Shown here in pieces: positions 9,527 to 18,481 of a stretch of 64,000 nt of DNA; the first letter of the stretch is position 1, and every line of letters begins with the position of its first letter. Under the pieces are notes generated by a model. That model was not told where the DNA came from. It searched no databases and saw only the letters and a program-made list of their open reading frames with translations. Origin of the DNA: Streptomyces sp. MUM 178J (GTDB lineage Bacteria; Actinomycetota; Actinomycetes; Streptomycetales; Streptomycetaceae); assembly GCF_022414575.1 (NCBI RefSeq), contig NZ_JADWYQ010000035.1, positions 1 through 64,000 on the forward strand. Reading direction: 5' to 3'. The position numbers and the translations under genes were made by a program.

Positions 9527-10003
9527 GTGAGGCGCACGCCCGTCGTCGACGGTTGGTTCTCGCAGGCGTGCCCAGAGGGGGCGGATCCGGACTTCCGGCT
9601 GCTCGGCACGCGCTGCACCGCCTGCGCGGCGGTGTTCTTCCCCCCGGAGGAGTCCTTCTGTCGCAATCCCGCCTGTGCGGGGGGCGGACTGGTGCGGGTC
9701 CCGCTGTCGAAGCGGGGGCGGGTGTGGTCGTACACGGACAGCCGCTACCGGCCCCCCGCGCCGTACCTCTCGGACCCGGCCGCCGAGTGGGAGCCGTACA
9801 CGCTCGTCGCCGTCGAGCTCGCGGCGGAGCGGATGGTGGTCCTCGGGCAGGCCGCCCCGGGCGTCGGGGTCGAAGCCCTGGAGGTGGGGATGGAGGTCGA
9901 GGTCGTCCCCGGCGTCCTCCACGAGGACAAAGACACGGTGTGGACGACGTGGCACTGGCGTCCCCTGTACGGCGGAGTACCCGCCCCGGAGGCCGGGTCA
10001 TGA
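9527..10003 (+). CDS. DUF35-type zinc-ribbon/OB-fold acyl-CoA-binding protein
   Basis: A 158-residue protein with a rubredoxin-like zinc ribbon (CTAC ... CRNPAC, about residues 30-50) followed by an OB-fold (WSYTDSRYRPPAPY onward), the DUF35 arrangement. Such proteins bind acyl-CoA and partner thiolase-like enzymes, for example the ChsH2 DUF35 domain with the Ltp2 aldolase (family knowledge). The GTG start has GGGGAGGG upstream. Its stop overlaps the next gene's start as ATGA, so the two are translationally coupled and probably form one complex. Confidence 0.85.
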   Translation: MRRTPVVDGWFSQACPEGADPDFRLLGTRCTACAAVFFPPEESFCRNPACAGGGLVRVPLSKRGRVWSYTDSRYRPPAPYLSDPAAEWEPYTLVAVELAAERMVVLGQAAPGVGVEALEVGMEVEVVPGVLHEDKDTVWTTWHWRPLYGGVPAPEAGS

Positions 10004-11262
10004 GTGGGGACATCGCCGTCCTGGGGGTGGGGATGCACCCCTGGGGCAAGTGGGGGCGCAGCTTCGTCCGGTACGGAGTCGCCGCGGCCCGGGACGCTCT
10101 CGCGGACTCCGGGCTGGAGTGGCGGCAGGTGCGGTCGATCATCGGCGCGGACACGGTGCGGTGCGGCTACCCGGGGTACGTGGCGGGAGCGACGTTCGCC
10201 CAGGCGCTGGGCTGGCAGGGCGCGCGCGTGGCGAGCGTATACGCGGCATGCGCCTCCGGCGCCCAGGCGATCGCCGCGGCACGCGCCCAGATCCTGGCCG
10301 GGCTGGCCGACGTGGTGCTGGTGGTGGGCGCCGACGCCGCCCCCAAGGGCTTCTTCGCGCCGGCCGGCGGCGAACGGCCCGACGATCCCGACTGGCTGCG
10401 CTTCCGGGTCCTCGGTGCGACCAACCCGGCCTACTTCGGGCTGTATGCGCGCCGCCGCATGGCGTGCTACGGCGACAGCCCGGACGACTACGCGCGCGTG
10501 AAGGTCAAAAACGCGGCCGCCGGGGCGCTCAACCCCAACGCCCGCTACCGCAGGGCCGTCTCCGCCGAGGAGGTGGCCGCCTCCGCGGTCGTCGCCGATC
10601 CGCTGCGGCTGCTCGACATCTGCGCCACCTCCGACGGAGGGGCGGCGCTGGTGCTGTCCGGCATGGACTTCGCCCGTCGGCACGGGGCCGCGGACCCGGT
10701 GCGCATCCGGGCGGTATCCACGGTCACCCCGGTCTATCCGAAGACGGTGCTCGACCTGCCGGACGTCGCCACCGACTCGGACGTCGCCACCGACTCGGGC
10801 GTTGCCACCGCCTCGGCTGCCGACCGCCCGGCCGTCGACCGCCCGGCCGTAGCGGCAAAGACGCCGCCCGCCGTCGATTCGTTCCGGGCCTCGATCGCCC
10901 GCGCCGCCTACGAGGAGGCGGGCATCGGCCCCGAGGACCTGTCTCTCGCCGAGGTATACGACCTCTCCACCGCGCTTGAACTCCAGTGGTACGAGGACAT
11001 CGGCCTGTGCGAGGAGGGCGAAGGCGCCTCGCTGGTGCGCGAGGGCGCGACCGCGCTCGGCGGACGCGTGCCCGTCAACCCGAGCGGCGGCCTCGCCTCG
11101 TTCGGCGAGGCGGTGCCCGCACAGGCCATCGCCCAGGTCTGTGAGCTGACCTGGCAGCTGCGCGGCGCGGCGGGACGGCGGCAGGTGGCCGGGGCGCGTG
11201 TGGGGATCACCGCGAACCAGGGGCTCTTCGGACATGGCTCGGCCGTCGTGGCACTCCGCTGA
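10000..11262 (+). CDS. Thiolase-like / lipid-transfer protein (SCP2-thiolase type)
   Basis: A 420-residue member of the non-decarboxylating thiolase superfamily. The nucleophile region VYAACASGAQA has Cys84. The C-terminal half carries EVYDLSTALE, NPSGGLASFGEAVPA and ANQGLFGHGSA, as in Ltp/SCP-x thiolases. With its coupled DUF35 partner it may work as an acyl-CoA aldolase or thiolase in a degradative pathway; the substrate is unknown. Residues about 255-284 are a low-complexity Asp/Ala/Val/Thr insertion encoded by tandem DNA repeats and are unlikely to be part of the core fold. The start overlaps the DUF35 stop. Confidence 0.84.
   Translation: MSGDIAVLGVGMHPWGKWGRSFVRYGVAAARDALADSGLEWRQVRSIIGADTVRCGYPGYVAGATFAQALGWQGARVASVYAACASGAQAIAAARAQILAGLADVVLVVGADAAPKGFFAPAGGERPDDPDWLRFRVLGATNPAYFGLYARRRMACYGDSPDDYARVKVKNAAAGALNPNARYRRAVSAEEVAASAVVADPLRLLDICATSDGGAALVLSGMDFARRHGAADPVRIRAVSTVTPVYPKTVLDLPDVATDSDVATDSGVATASAADRPAVDRPAVAAKTPPAVDSFRASIARAAYEEAGIGPEDLSLAEVYDLSTALELQWYEDIGLCEEGEGASLVREGATALGGRVPVNPSGGLASFGEAVPAQAIAQVCELTWQLRGAAGRRQVAGARVGITANQGLFGHGSAVVALR
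10762..10851 (+). repeat. In-frame tandem repeats in the thiolase gene
   Basis: Two exact 18-bp copies (10762-10779, 10780-10797), a diverged third (10798-10815), a 6-bp spacer, then two 15-bp copies differing at one base (10822-10836, 10837-10851). All units are multiples of three and keep the reading frame. Confidence 0.9.
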
Positions 11263-11363
11263 CACGCTCTCCGGGCGCACACCCGGCGCATCGCCCGGAG
11301 GATCTTGGGCTTGCCGCCGGCACGACCCGGCCGCCGCCTGAACTGCGTTTGTCGCAGGCGTCC

Positions 11364-11400
11364 TTGACGCCCCATGGCCACCGGTGAACACTGCCTGTTC
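11364..11400 (+). promoter_or_regulatory. Candidate glpF promoter with overlapping palindrome
   Basis: TTGACG (11364-11369) lies 17 bases before AACACT (11387-11392), a fair -35 but weak -10. The palindrome GAACA-N5-TGTTC (11386-11400) covers the -10. It could be the operator of a glycerol regulator, since glycerol genes in Streptomyces are controlled by the IclR-type GylR. No gylR lies next to this operon. Confidence 0.4.
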
Positions 11401-11487
11401 GTCGGTAACACCGAAGCGCCATGAGCAAGCATCTCCTGCACGGACGACGGCCCGGGCCGAGCCTCGGGCGAGAGCCTAGGAGCCGCC

Positions 11488-12249
11488 ATGAGCAACGGGG
11501 ACATCTTCGTCGGCGAGGTCATCGGCACCGGTCTGCTGATCCTGTTCGGCGCTGGCGTCTGCGCCGCCGTCACCCTCCACCGCTCCAAGGCCAGGGCGGC
11601 CGGCTGGGTCGCCATCGCCTTCGGCTGGGGGCTGGGGGTGATGGCGGGCGCGTACACGGCCGCGCCTCTTTCGGGAGGGCACCTCAATCCGGCGGTGACG
11701 CTCGGCCTCGCCGTGGACACCGGGGAGTGGGGCAAGGTACCGCTCTATGTCGCCGCACAGCTGACGGGTGCGGTCCTCGGCGCCGTACTGGCCTATCTGG
11801 TGTACTTCGCACAGTTCCGGGCCAACGCCGACGAGGAACATGCACAGCCGACGCTGGGGATCTTCGCAACGGGTCCGGAGGTCCGCAGCCCCGCCGCCAA
11901 TGTGCTGACCGAGGTCATCGCCACGGTCGCGCTGGTGCTGCCGATCCTCGCCTTCGGCAGGAACGCGGGCATCGGCGTCGGCCAGATCCCCGGCCAGCAG
12001 GCCGGGATCTACGGCTCGGGCATCTCGATCCTGCTGGTGGCTCTGCTGGTGGTGGGCATCGGCCTGTCGCTCGGCGGGCCGACCGGCTATGCCATCAACC
12101 CGGCGCGCGACCTCGGGCCGCGGATCGCGCACGCACTCCTGCCGATCCCCCGCAAAGGGACGTCCGACTGGAGCTACGCATGGATTCCCGTCGCCGGCCC
12201 TGCCGTCGGCGGACTCCTGGCCGGGCTCATCTTCAACGCAGCCTTCTGA
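11488..12249 (+). CDS. glpF: Glycerol uptake facilitator (aquaglyceroporin)
   Basis: A MIP-family channel letting glycerol diffuse across the membrane. The 253 residues give six transmembrane helices and two half-helices with the motifs HLNPAVT (Asn67-Pro68-Ala69) and [10 protein letters not shown] (Asn204 to Asp208). Asp after NPAR is the mark of glycerol-conducting members. ATG 11488 follows AGGAGCC. glpK starts 18 bases after its stop, so imported glycerol is phosphorylated by the next product. Confidence 0.93.
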   Translation: MSNGDIFVGEVIGTGLLILFGAGVCAAVTLHRSKARAAGWVAIAFGWGLGVMAGAYTAAPLSGGHLNPAVTLGLAVDTGEWGKVPLYVAAQLTGAVLGAVLAYLVYFAQFRANADEEHAQPTLGIFATGPEVRSPAANVLTEVIATVALVLPILAFGRNAGIGVGQIPGQQAGIYGSGISILLVALLVVGIGLSLGGPTGYAINPARDLGPRIAHALLPIPRKGTSDWSYAWIPVAGPAVGGLLAGLIFNAAF

Positions 12250-12267
12250 GGGGAGCGGACGACACAG

Positions 12268-13821
12268 ATGTCGACGGACAGCACGGTGCGGACGGACCGA
12301 TTCGTCGCGGCCATCGACCAGGGCACCACTTCCAGCCGGTGCATCATCTTCAGTCAGGACGGCGCGATCGTCGCCGTCGACCAGCGCGAGCACCGGCAGA
12401 TCTTCCCCAAACCGGGGTGGGTGGAGCACGACGCCAGCGAGATATGGACCACGGTGCAGGCCGTGGTCGCCGGGGCGCTCGCCCGGGCAGGGTTGCAGGC
12501 GGGGGCGCTGAGCGCGCTGGGCATCACCAACCAGCGTGAGACGACGCTCCTGTGGGACCGGGCCACGGGCGCGCCGGTGCACAACGCCATCGTCTGGCAG
12601 GACACCCGCACCGCGGCGATATGCCGTCGGCTGGGCGGCGAGGTCGGCCAGGACCGCTTCCGCGATGCGACGGGGCTGCCGCTGGCCAGCTACTTCTCCG
12701 GACCCAAGGTCGCTTGGCTGCTGGACAGCGTGCCGGGGCTGCGCGGCCGGGCCGAACGCGGTGAGATCGCCTTCGGCACCATGGACTCCTGGCTGATCTG
12801 GAACCTCACCGGAGGCGTGGAGGGCGGCGTGCATGTCACCGACGTCACCAACGCCTCGCGCACGATGCTGATGAACCTCTCCACTTTGCAGTGGGACCCG
12901 GAGATCCTCCAGGCCATGAACATCCCGGAGGCGATCCTTCCGGAGATCCGGTCCTCCGCCGAGGTGTACGGGACGGCCGTGGGCCCGCTGGCGGGGGTGC
13001 CGGTCGCATCCGCCCTGGGCGACCAGCAGGCGGCGGTCTTCGGGCAAGCCTGTTACGACGCGGGCACGGCCAAGAACACCTACGGCACGGGCAGCTTCCT
13101 GCTGCTCAACACCGGTTCCAGGCCCGTGCCGTCCAAGAGCGGACTGATCACCACGGTGGGGTACAAGATCGGCGACGCGCCGCCGGTGTACTGCCTGGAG
13201 GGCTCCATCGCGATCACCGGGGCCCTGGTGCAGTGGTTCCGTGACCAGCTCGGCATCATCCGCAGCGCCGACGAGATCGAGTCGCTGGCGGCCGGCGTGG
13301 AGGACAACGGCGGCGCGTACATCGTGCCCGCGTTCTCCGGTCTGTTCGCCCCGTACTGGCGCTCCGACGCACGTGGCGTCATCACCGGGCTCACCGGATA
13401 CGTCACCAAGGCGCATCTCGCCCGTGCCGTGCTGGAGGCCACCAGCTGGCAGACCCGCGAGGTCGTGGAGGCGATGTACCAGGACTCGGGCGTGCCCATC
13501 AGCACCCTGAAGGTGGACGGCGGCATGACGGCGAACAAACTGCTCATGCAGCATCAGGCCGATGTGCTGGGCGTGCCGGTGATCCGGCCCAGGGTGTCCG
13601 AGACGACCTGTCTGGGGGCCGCCTATGCCGCGGGGCTCGCCACGGGCGTCTGGTCGGGACTCGACGAGCTGAAGACGCAGTGGCAGCCGGACGCGGAGTG
13701 GACGCCGCGCATGGAGGCGGGGGTGCGGGAGCGCGAGTACGCCAACTGGCGCAAGGCGGTCGAGCGGAGCTTCGGCTGGGAGGAGGTCCCTCAGGAGGGC
13801 GGCGCCGACGCCGGGGCATGA
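12268..13821 (+). CDS. glpK: Glycerol kinase
   Basis: Phosphorylates glycerol to glycerol 3-phosphate with ATP (FGGY kinase family), trapping glycerol taken up by GlpF. The 517 residues contain the N-terminal phosphate motif [23 protein letters not shown], the FGGY-type segments [11 protein letters not shown] and [10 protein letters not shown], and the C-terminal [14 protein letters not shown]. Length is slightly above the usual 500 because of short charged extensions at both ends. A glycerol 3-phosphate dehydrogenase gene, often third in such operons, is absent; a terminator follows. Confidence 0.96.
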   Translation: MSTDSTVRTDRFVAAIDQGTTSSRCIIFSQDGAIVAVDQREHRQIFPKPGWVEHDASEIWTTVQAVVAGALARAGLQAGALSALGITNQRETTLLWDRATGAPVHNAIVWQDTRTAAICRRLGGEVGQDRFRDATGLPLASYFSGPKVAWLLDSVPGLRGRAERGEIAFGTMDSWLIWNLTGGVEGGVHVTDVTNASRTMLMNLSTLQWDPEILQAMNIPEAILPEIRSSAEVYGTAVGPLAGVPVASALGDQQAAVFGQACYDAGTAKNTYGTGSFLLLNTGSRPVPSKSGLITTVGYKIGDAPPVYCLEGSIAITGALVQWFRDQLGIIRSADEIESLAAGVEDNGGAYIVPAFSGLFAPYWRSDARGVITGLTGYVTKAHLARAVLEATSWQTREVVEAMYQDSGVPISTLKVDGGMTANKLLMQHQADVLGVPVIRPRVSETTCLGAAYAAGLATGVWSGLDELKTQWQPDAEWTPRMEAGVREREYANWRKAVERSFGWEEVPQEGGADAGA

Positions 13822-13835
13822 GCGAGCTCACGGCT

Positions 13836-13859
13836 CGTACCCCTGTCGGCGGGGGTACG
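13836..13859. terminator. Terminator between glpK and cvnD
   Basis: CGTACCCC (13836-13843) pairs perfectly with GGGGTACG (13852-13859) over an 8-base loop. It lies between two convergent genes and can act in both directions. Confidence 0.6.
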
Positions 13860-13890
13860 GGCCGTGTCCCCCGGCACAGGCGGCACGGGG

Positions 13891-14499
13891 TCAGGTCGCC
13901 GCCGGCCGGCGGTCCCGGTCGACGTGCGTCAGCGCATGCTCCACCACGGCGACCAGCACGTCCTTGACGGATTCGCGCACGCGCGCATCGCACATCAGCA
14001 GGGGAACATCGGCGTCGAGATCAAGCGCGGCGCGCACCGTCCCGGCCGGAAAGCGGGCCGCGCCCTCGAAGCAGTTGACGGCCACCGTGAAGGGAAGGCC
14101 CCGGCGCTCGAAGTAGTCGATGGCCGCGAACGAGTCGTCCAGCCGCCGGGTGTCGGCCAGGACGACCGCCCCCAGGGCGCCCTGGGCAAGCTCGTCCCAC
14201 AGGAACCAGAAGCGGTCCTGGCCCGGCGTGCCGAAGAGGTACAGCGCCAGGTCGTCGCGGAGCGTGATCCGTCCGAAGTCCATGGCGACAGTGGTGGTCG
14301 CCTTGGACTCGACGCCCTCGGTGTCGTCGACCGGGCGGCCCGCCTCGGTCAGCGACTCCTCGGTACGCAGCGGTCTGATCTCGCTGACCGCGCCGACCAG
14401 CGTCGTCTTGCCCACTCCGAAACCGCCTGCCACCAGCAGCTTCAGCGTGACCGGCTCGGCCGGCGGGGCCGTCCGGCGGCTAGAGCGCCCGAAGACCAT
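13891..14499 (-). CDS. cvnD: Conservon small GTPase
   Basis: Ras/Rab-like GTPase of the actinobacterial conservons, working with CvnA-C in a membrane-associated signalling complex. The 202 residues show the P-loop VAGGFGVGKTT (23-33), a switch region with KATTTVAMDFG and the G3-type motif LFGTPGQDRFWFLW. The usual NKxD motif is altered to NCFEG, as in this family. It is the last gene of the operon and its start overlaps the end of cvnC by 20 bases. Confidence 0.93.
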   Translation of the reverse strand: MVFGRSSRRTAPPAEPVTLKLLVAGGFGVGKTTLVGAVSEIRPLRTEESLTEAGRPVDDTEGVESKATTTVAMDFGRITLRDDLALYLFGTPGQDRFWFLWDELAQGALGAVVLADTRRLDDSFAAIDYFERRGLPFTVAVNCFEGAARFPAGTVRAALDLDADVPLLMCDARVRESVKDVLVAVVEHALTHVDRDRRPAAT

Positions 14500-14926
14500 T
14501 GATCACCTCGCGGAGAATGCTCACATCCGGCAGCTCGGCCGGGGGGATGGGACGGGTTACCTGGACGATCCGGTCCACGACGAGATCTCCGACGAGGACG
14601 CGGACCACCCCTACGGGGAGGTCGAGACCTGCGGCGAGCTCGGCGATCGACTGCGGGATCTCACCGCAGCGTTCGACGATCTCCACATGCTCGGGCGAGA
14701 GCGTCTGGTCGCGGCCGGGATCGTCGGCCGCGGCGTCCGGCAGGACCAGGGCGATCAGGTCGAGCCGGTGGGTGGCGGTGCTGCTGGTTCGCCCGCGCGT
14801 CATCGCATACGGGCGCACCACCGGCCCCGCGTCGGCGTCGAACCACTGGTGCGGCGGCGACGGCGGTCTCGGATAGGACGCGGGGCCGGGCGGAGTCGGC
14901 TGACCGTGCTGGGCCGGGTCGCTCAT
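14480..14926 (-). CDS. cvnC: Conservon DUF742 protein
   Basis: A 148-residue DUF742 protein with a winged-helix-like C-terminal part (residues about 60-148: RPYAMTRGRTSSTATHRLDLIALV, then ELAAGLDLPVGVVRVLVGDLV). Members link the kinase-like CvnA and roadblock CvnB to the GTPase CvnD. ATG 14926 opens MSDPAQHG; an in-frame extension upstream is Arg-rich and runs back over cvnB, so I reject it. It lies 17 bases after cvnB. Confidence 0.9.
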   Translation of the reverse strand: MSDPAQHGQPTPPGPASYPRPPSPPHQWFDADAGPVVRPYAMTRGRTSSTATHRLDLIALVLPDAAADDPGRDQTLSPEHVEIVERCGEIPQSIAELAAGLDLPVGVVRVLVGDLVVDRIVQVTRPIPPAELPDVSILREVINGLRAL

Positions 14927-14943
14927 GCCGTCCACGCCCCCGC

Positions 14944-15411
14944 TCAGCCGTCGGCGGCCAGGCCGGTCCGTGGCACGGTGCCGAGGTGTGCTCCGACCCG
15001 CTTGACCATCAGCGCCATCTCGTAGGCGACGAGGCCGACGTCGGAGTCGGCGTCGGCGAGCACCGCCAGGCAACTGCCGTCGCCGGCGGCCGTGACGAAG
15101 AGGAACGCCTCGTCCAGTTCGACGACGGTCTGGCGGACCTGTCCGGCGTCGAAGTGCCGGCCCACGCCCTTGGCGAGGCTGTGGAACCCGGAGGCGACGG
15201 CGGCGAGGTGCTCGCCGTCCTCACGGGTGAGATCGCGGGACGCACCGGTGGCAAGGCCGTCGCGGGAGAGCACCAGGGCCTTGTGGATGCTGTCGACGCG
15301 GTCGACCAGTTCGTCGAGGAGCCAGCCGAGTTCGCCGGAGCCCCGCGCTGTGCTGCGGGCGGGCGCATCGGCGTCGGCGGCGTTGGATGCTGCGGCGTAC
15401 GGTGCGGTCAT
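14944..15411 (-). CDS. cvnB: Conservon roadblock/LC7 protein
   Basis: A 155-residue roadblock/LC7 protein, the family that regulates small GTPases such as MglA and here CvnD. The core from LGWLLDELVDRVDSI to LVAYEMALMVKRVG is standard; the first 25 residues are Ala-rich and loose. Its ATG overlaps the end of cvnA by four bases, showing translational coupling. Confidence 0.92.
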   Translation of the reverse strand: MTAPYAAASNAADADAPARSTARGSGELGWLLDELVDRVDSIHKALVLSRDGLATGASRDLTREDGEHLAAVASGFHSLAKGVGRHFDAGQVRQTVVELDEAFLFVTAAGDGSCLAVLADADSDVGLVAYEMALMVKRVGAHLGTVPRTGLAADG

Positions 15412-18095
15412 CGACCGTCCCCCTCCGTTGTGGTTCTGGTTGTTCTTGCGGTTCCGTCGTTGCGTGTGTCGTTGCGTGTGTCGTTGCGTGTGTCGATCCG
15501 GTCGCGCATGTCGCCGTGCATGTCGCCGGAGTGGTTCTCGCGGCGGCCGCGCTGCCAGCCGCGCTGCATCGCTGACATGCGGTCGCGGACCTCCTCCGGG
15601 TCCCGCTCGGTGTCCGGCCGGAGACCGAGCCGGGTCGTCTCGGGTTCCGCTTCACGTCGGAGCCCGCGGGCGAGGCTGGCCTGTCTCACCCGGCGGGGCA
15701 GACCGCCGGCCGGACCGGGCGGCTGCGGGGCGCCGCCCACGGGAGGCGGTGGCGGATCCGGCGGATCGGGTACGGGAACGAGGGTCGGGGGCTTGCGGCG
15801 CGGCAGCGGCGTCGGTCCGCCGTGCCGCGGCTGCGGCTGCGGCTGCGACTGCGACTGCGACTGCGACTGCGACTGCGACTGCGACTGCCGATGATGCCAT
15901 TCGTCCGGCACGGAACGGCGTCGCCCGCGGGTGCCGGCCAGGAAGAACTCGTCGCCGGACGGGTCGTCGACGTCGCAGCGCGCGTCCCGGTCGACAGCGC
16001 CGTCTGCCAAGTCCACGGTGACGCTGAAATCCGGTGGTCCGACCGGGGGTTCGAGCTCCACCGGACCGTCGGGCAGAGCCGACGGCCGCGCCGAGAGCGC
16101 ACTGAACATGCCGTCGCCGCGCTGCCGCCGGCCGCCGCTCCGCCGCCCGGCGGGACTCTCGCTCTTGCGGTCCAGCCGGAAGCCGGCTCCCTGGGTCTCG
16201 GGGGCCTCGGTGAGCAGGGCGGCCGGGATGAAGACGACCGCGGTGGTGCCGCCGTACGGGGAGGGCTGGAGGGAGACCCGTACCCCCTGGCGCCGGGCGA
16301 GCCGGCTGACGACGAACAGACCGAGCCGGTCTGTGTCGGACAGTTCAAACTCAGGTGTCTCGGCCAGTCGGAGGTTGGCGTCGAGCAGGGCGTCCGGAGC
16401 CATGCCGAGACCGCGGTCGTGGATCTCCAGCGTGAAGCCGTTGGCGACCTGCTCGCCGTGCACATGCACGGCGGTGTGCGGGGGCGAGAACACGGTGGCG
16501 TTCTCGAGGAGTTCGGCGATGAGGTGGGTGAGATCGGCGACGGCGGGGCCGCCGACGCCCAGCCGGGGCAGTCTGCGCACCTCGATGCGTTCGTAGTCCT
16601 CGACCTCGGCGACGGCCGCCCGGACGACGTCCATCAGCTGGATCGGCTTGCGCCACTGGCGGGAGGGAGCGGCCCCGGAGAGGATCACCAGCCCCTCGGC
16701 GTGGCGGCGCATCCGGGTCGTGAGGTGGTCGAGGCGGAACAGGTCGGCGAGTTCCTCGGCGTCCTCGGTGCGCCTCTCCATGGCGTCGAGGAGCGTGAGC
16801 TGACGGTGCAGGAGCACCTGGTTGCGGCGGGCGAGGTTGACGAAGACCTCGGAGACCCCGCGGCGCATCTCGGCCTGGCGCACGGCCGCCTCGACCGCCG
16901 CCCGCTGGAGGGTGTTGAGGGCCTGCCCCGCCCGGCCCACCTCGTCCTCGTCGTATTCCAGGCGTGGGGCTTCGGTCTCGACGTCCACCTGTTCGCCCGC
17001 GGCGAGACGGCGCATGACGCTGGGCAGCCGTACGCCGGAGACCTCGTGGGCTTCTCTGCGCAGCCGGGTGAGCGAGCGGACGAGGTCACGTCCCACGCGG
17101 ACGGAGACGATGACGGAGAGCAGAAGGGCGAGGAAGCCGAGAACGCCGGCGATGCCCGCCTTCACGAAGACCTCGCGGACGGCGGGTTCCACGCGGTCCT
17201 GGAAGCGGTCGCCCGCTGCGGCGCCCTCGCGGGCGAGGTCGTCGAGGACGGGGCGGGCGGCCTGCCGCCAGCGCTCCGCCTCCGCCGCGCCGAGGCCTGT
17301 GGCCGGGCCCTGGGAGATGAGGCGTTCCTCGGCCTCGCGCAGGGGCGCGGTCCGGGGGCTGCGCCAGATCTGCCGATGGATCTCGCGGTCGCGGGCGGCC
17401 AGGTGCTCGTACCCGACGTCGTAGTGGATTGTGCGCTGCGCCACGAGGTCGGTCAGCGCGCGGATCTCCGGGCCGGTGATCTTACGGGTGGTGAGGGCGG
17501 AGGCGATCAGTGCGTCTTCGCGGGCGAGCGTCTCTCGGGCACGCATCAGGCTGACCAGGGCGCGGCCTTGGCGCTCCGTCGTGACGTCGTCCAGCACGAG
17601 GAGGGTGCTCAGGAAGCTGTGGCAGGGGTCGACGACGCGGTTGTAGAACTCCAGGGCCTGTCGGCGGGAGATCTCGCCCGCTTCAACGGAGCGGCGCAGG
17701 GCGTCCAGTCCGTCCAGCGCGTCCAGCAGGGAGTCCAGCTTCCGGGCGCTCTCAGGACGCATGTCCTCGCGGACGCCGGAGCGGTCGGCGTTCTCCCTGA
17801 CCTTCGCGACTGCGCGGTCGGTGGCCTGGCGCTGCCGGTGAAGCGCCGGCAGCGCTTCGGCCGCTCTGGGGTCGGCGAGATAGACGAGCGTCTGGCGGCG
17901 TTCTTCCTGGATGACGTGGGCGATGTCCTCGACGGGGCGGCCGACCTCGCGGGCGACCGAGCCGACGGCCAGCAGTCTGCCCACTTCGCGGCCGGTGAGC
18001 ACGGTGGCGAACCCCCACAGGGCGGTGAGGGAGACGAGGGGGATGAGCAGCAACGTCACGATCTTCCGGCGGATCGACTTCCCGCGAAAGCGCAT
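15408..18095 (-). CDS. cvnA: Conservon sensor histidine-kinase-like protein
   Basis: Membrane sensor of the conservon. In order: a transmembrane helix (about 10-32), an extracytoplasmic nitrate/nitrite-sensor-like helical domain (about 40-310), a second helix (about 314-336), a HAMP-like linker, a coiled segment with LDHLTTRMRRHAEGLVILSG, and a GHKL ATPase domain (ELLENATVFSPP, DRGLGM). A long disordered tail (about 620-895) carries a Gln-Ser/Gln-Pro run near 737-756 and an RNDTRNDTRND run near 869-880. The usual phosphorylated His box of true kinases is not evident. ATG 18095 follows GGGGGAGG closely. It is the first gene of cvnABCD. Confidence 0.92.
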   Translation of the reverse strand: MRFRGKSIRRKIVTLLLIPLVSLTALWGFATVLTGREVGRLLAVGSVAREVGRPVEDIAHVIQEERRQTLVYLADPRAAEALPALHRQRQATDRAVAKVRENADRSGVREDMRPESARKLDSLLDALDGLDALRRSVEAGEISRRQALEFYNRVVDPCHSFLSTLLVLDDVTTERQGRALVSLMRARETLAREDALIASALTTRKITGPEIRALTDLVAQRTIHYDVGYEHLAARDREIHRQIWRSPRTAPLREAEERLISQGPATGLGAAEAERWRQAARPVLDDLAREGAAAGDRFQDRVEPAVREVFVKAGIAGVLGFLALLLSVIVSVRVGRDLVRSLTRLRREAHEVSGVRLPSVMRRLAAGEQVDVETEAPRLEYDEDEVGRAGQALNTLQRAAVEAAVRQAEMRRGVSEVFVNLARRNQVLLHRQLTLLDAMERRTEDAEELADLFRLDHLTTRMRRHAEGLVILSGAAPSRQWRKPIQLMDVVRAAVAEVEDYERIEVRRLPRLGVGGPAVADLTHLIAELLENATVFSPPHTAVHVHGEQVANGFTLEIHDRGLGMAPDALLDANLRLAETPEFELSDTDRLGLFVVSRLARRQGVRVSLQPSPYGGTTAVVFIPAALLTEAPETQGAGFRLDRKSESPAGRRSGGRRQRGDGMFSALSARPSALPDGPVELEPPVGPPDFSVTVDLADGAVDRDARCDVDDPSGDEFFLAGTRGRRRSVPDEWHHRQSQSQSQSQSQSQSQPQPQPRHGGPTPLPRRKPPTLVPVPDPPDPPPPPVGGAPQPPGPAGGLPRRVRQASLARGLRREAEPETTRLGLRPDTERDPEEVRDRMSAMQRGWQRGRRENHSGDMHGDMRDRIDTRNDTRNDTRNDGTARTTRTTTEGDGR
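15456..15491. repeat. 12-bp tandem repeat in the cvnA 3' end
   Basis: Three exact copies of GTCGTTGCGTGT. On the coding strand they give the repeated residues Thr-Arg-Asn-Asp. Being a multiple of three, copy-number change would not break the frame. Confidence 0.9.
15829..15888. repeat. Hexanucleotide microsatellite in cvnA
   Basis: Three copies of GGCTGC followed by seven exact copies of GACTGC, 60 bases in all. The coding strand reads as Gln-Ser repeats followed by Gln-Pro repeats. Confidence 0.95.
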
Positions 18096-18356
18096 GCCCT
18101 CCCCCTGCTCGGACCGGCCGGTGATGGCGGTGTTCCGTCAACAAACGGCGCGAGCCTACTACTGCCGCAAGAAGGGCTCGAAGGCGCGTCCGGACGATTT
18201 TCGGACGGCTGCGGCCGACCTGGATGCCCAGGGCGTCGGGGGTGCGGGGCATCCGGGGAGTTCACATTCCCGGGTGCGTGCCTGCCGCCTGACGGTTCGT
18301 CGCCCCCCACAGGGGCGCAGTTGGCTGGAATCCTTCTGTCCGAGACGCTTTCCGGG

Positions 18357-18382
18357 GGAATCTTCCAGGCTGGTCAATCGTC
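18357..18382 (+). promoter_or_regulatory. Candidate ECF-sigma promoter
   Basis: GGAAT (18357-18361), 17 bases, then CGTC (18379-18382), resembling extracytoplasmic-function sigma promoters. A second GGAAT lies 30 bases upstream (18327-18331). It would start transcription just ahead of the 22-codon frame and the membrane-protein gene. This is a judgement by eye. Confidence 0.3.
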
Positions 18383-18404
18383 CTTGTGTACGGGGGGATT
18401 CACC

Positions 18405-18473
18405 ATGAGGACGAGGGATTCAGTGCATTTAATCCGGGCATCCCTCCTCATATCGGATATAGGTGGGGAGTGA
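18405..18473 (+). CDS. Possible 22-residue leader peptide
   Basis: ATG 18405 is preceded by GGGGGG at good spacing and opens a 22-codon frame rich in Leu, Ile, Ser and Arg, ending TGA 18471-18473. The stop overlaps the likely ribosome site (GGGGAG) of the membrane-protein gene at 18482, so translation of the leader could affect that gene. The rest of 18096-18404 shows nothing clear. Conservation is unknown and the frame may be chance. Confidence 0.3.
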   Translation: MRTRDSVHLIRASLLISDIGGE

Positions 18474-18481
18474 CAGGGTCC

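Noticed and set aside
15829..15888. CRISPR array
   Set aside because: The units are 6 bp with no spacers and lie in frame inside cvnA; none of the other repeats has spacer structure either.
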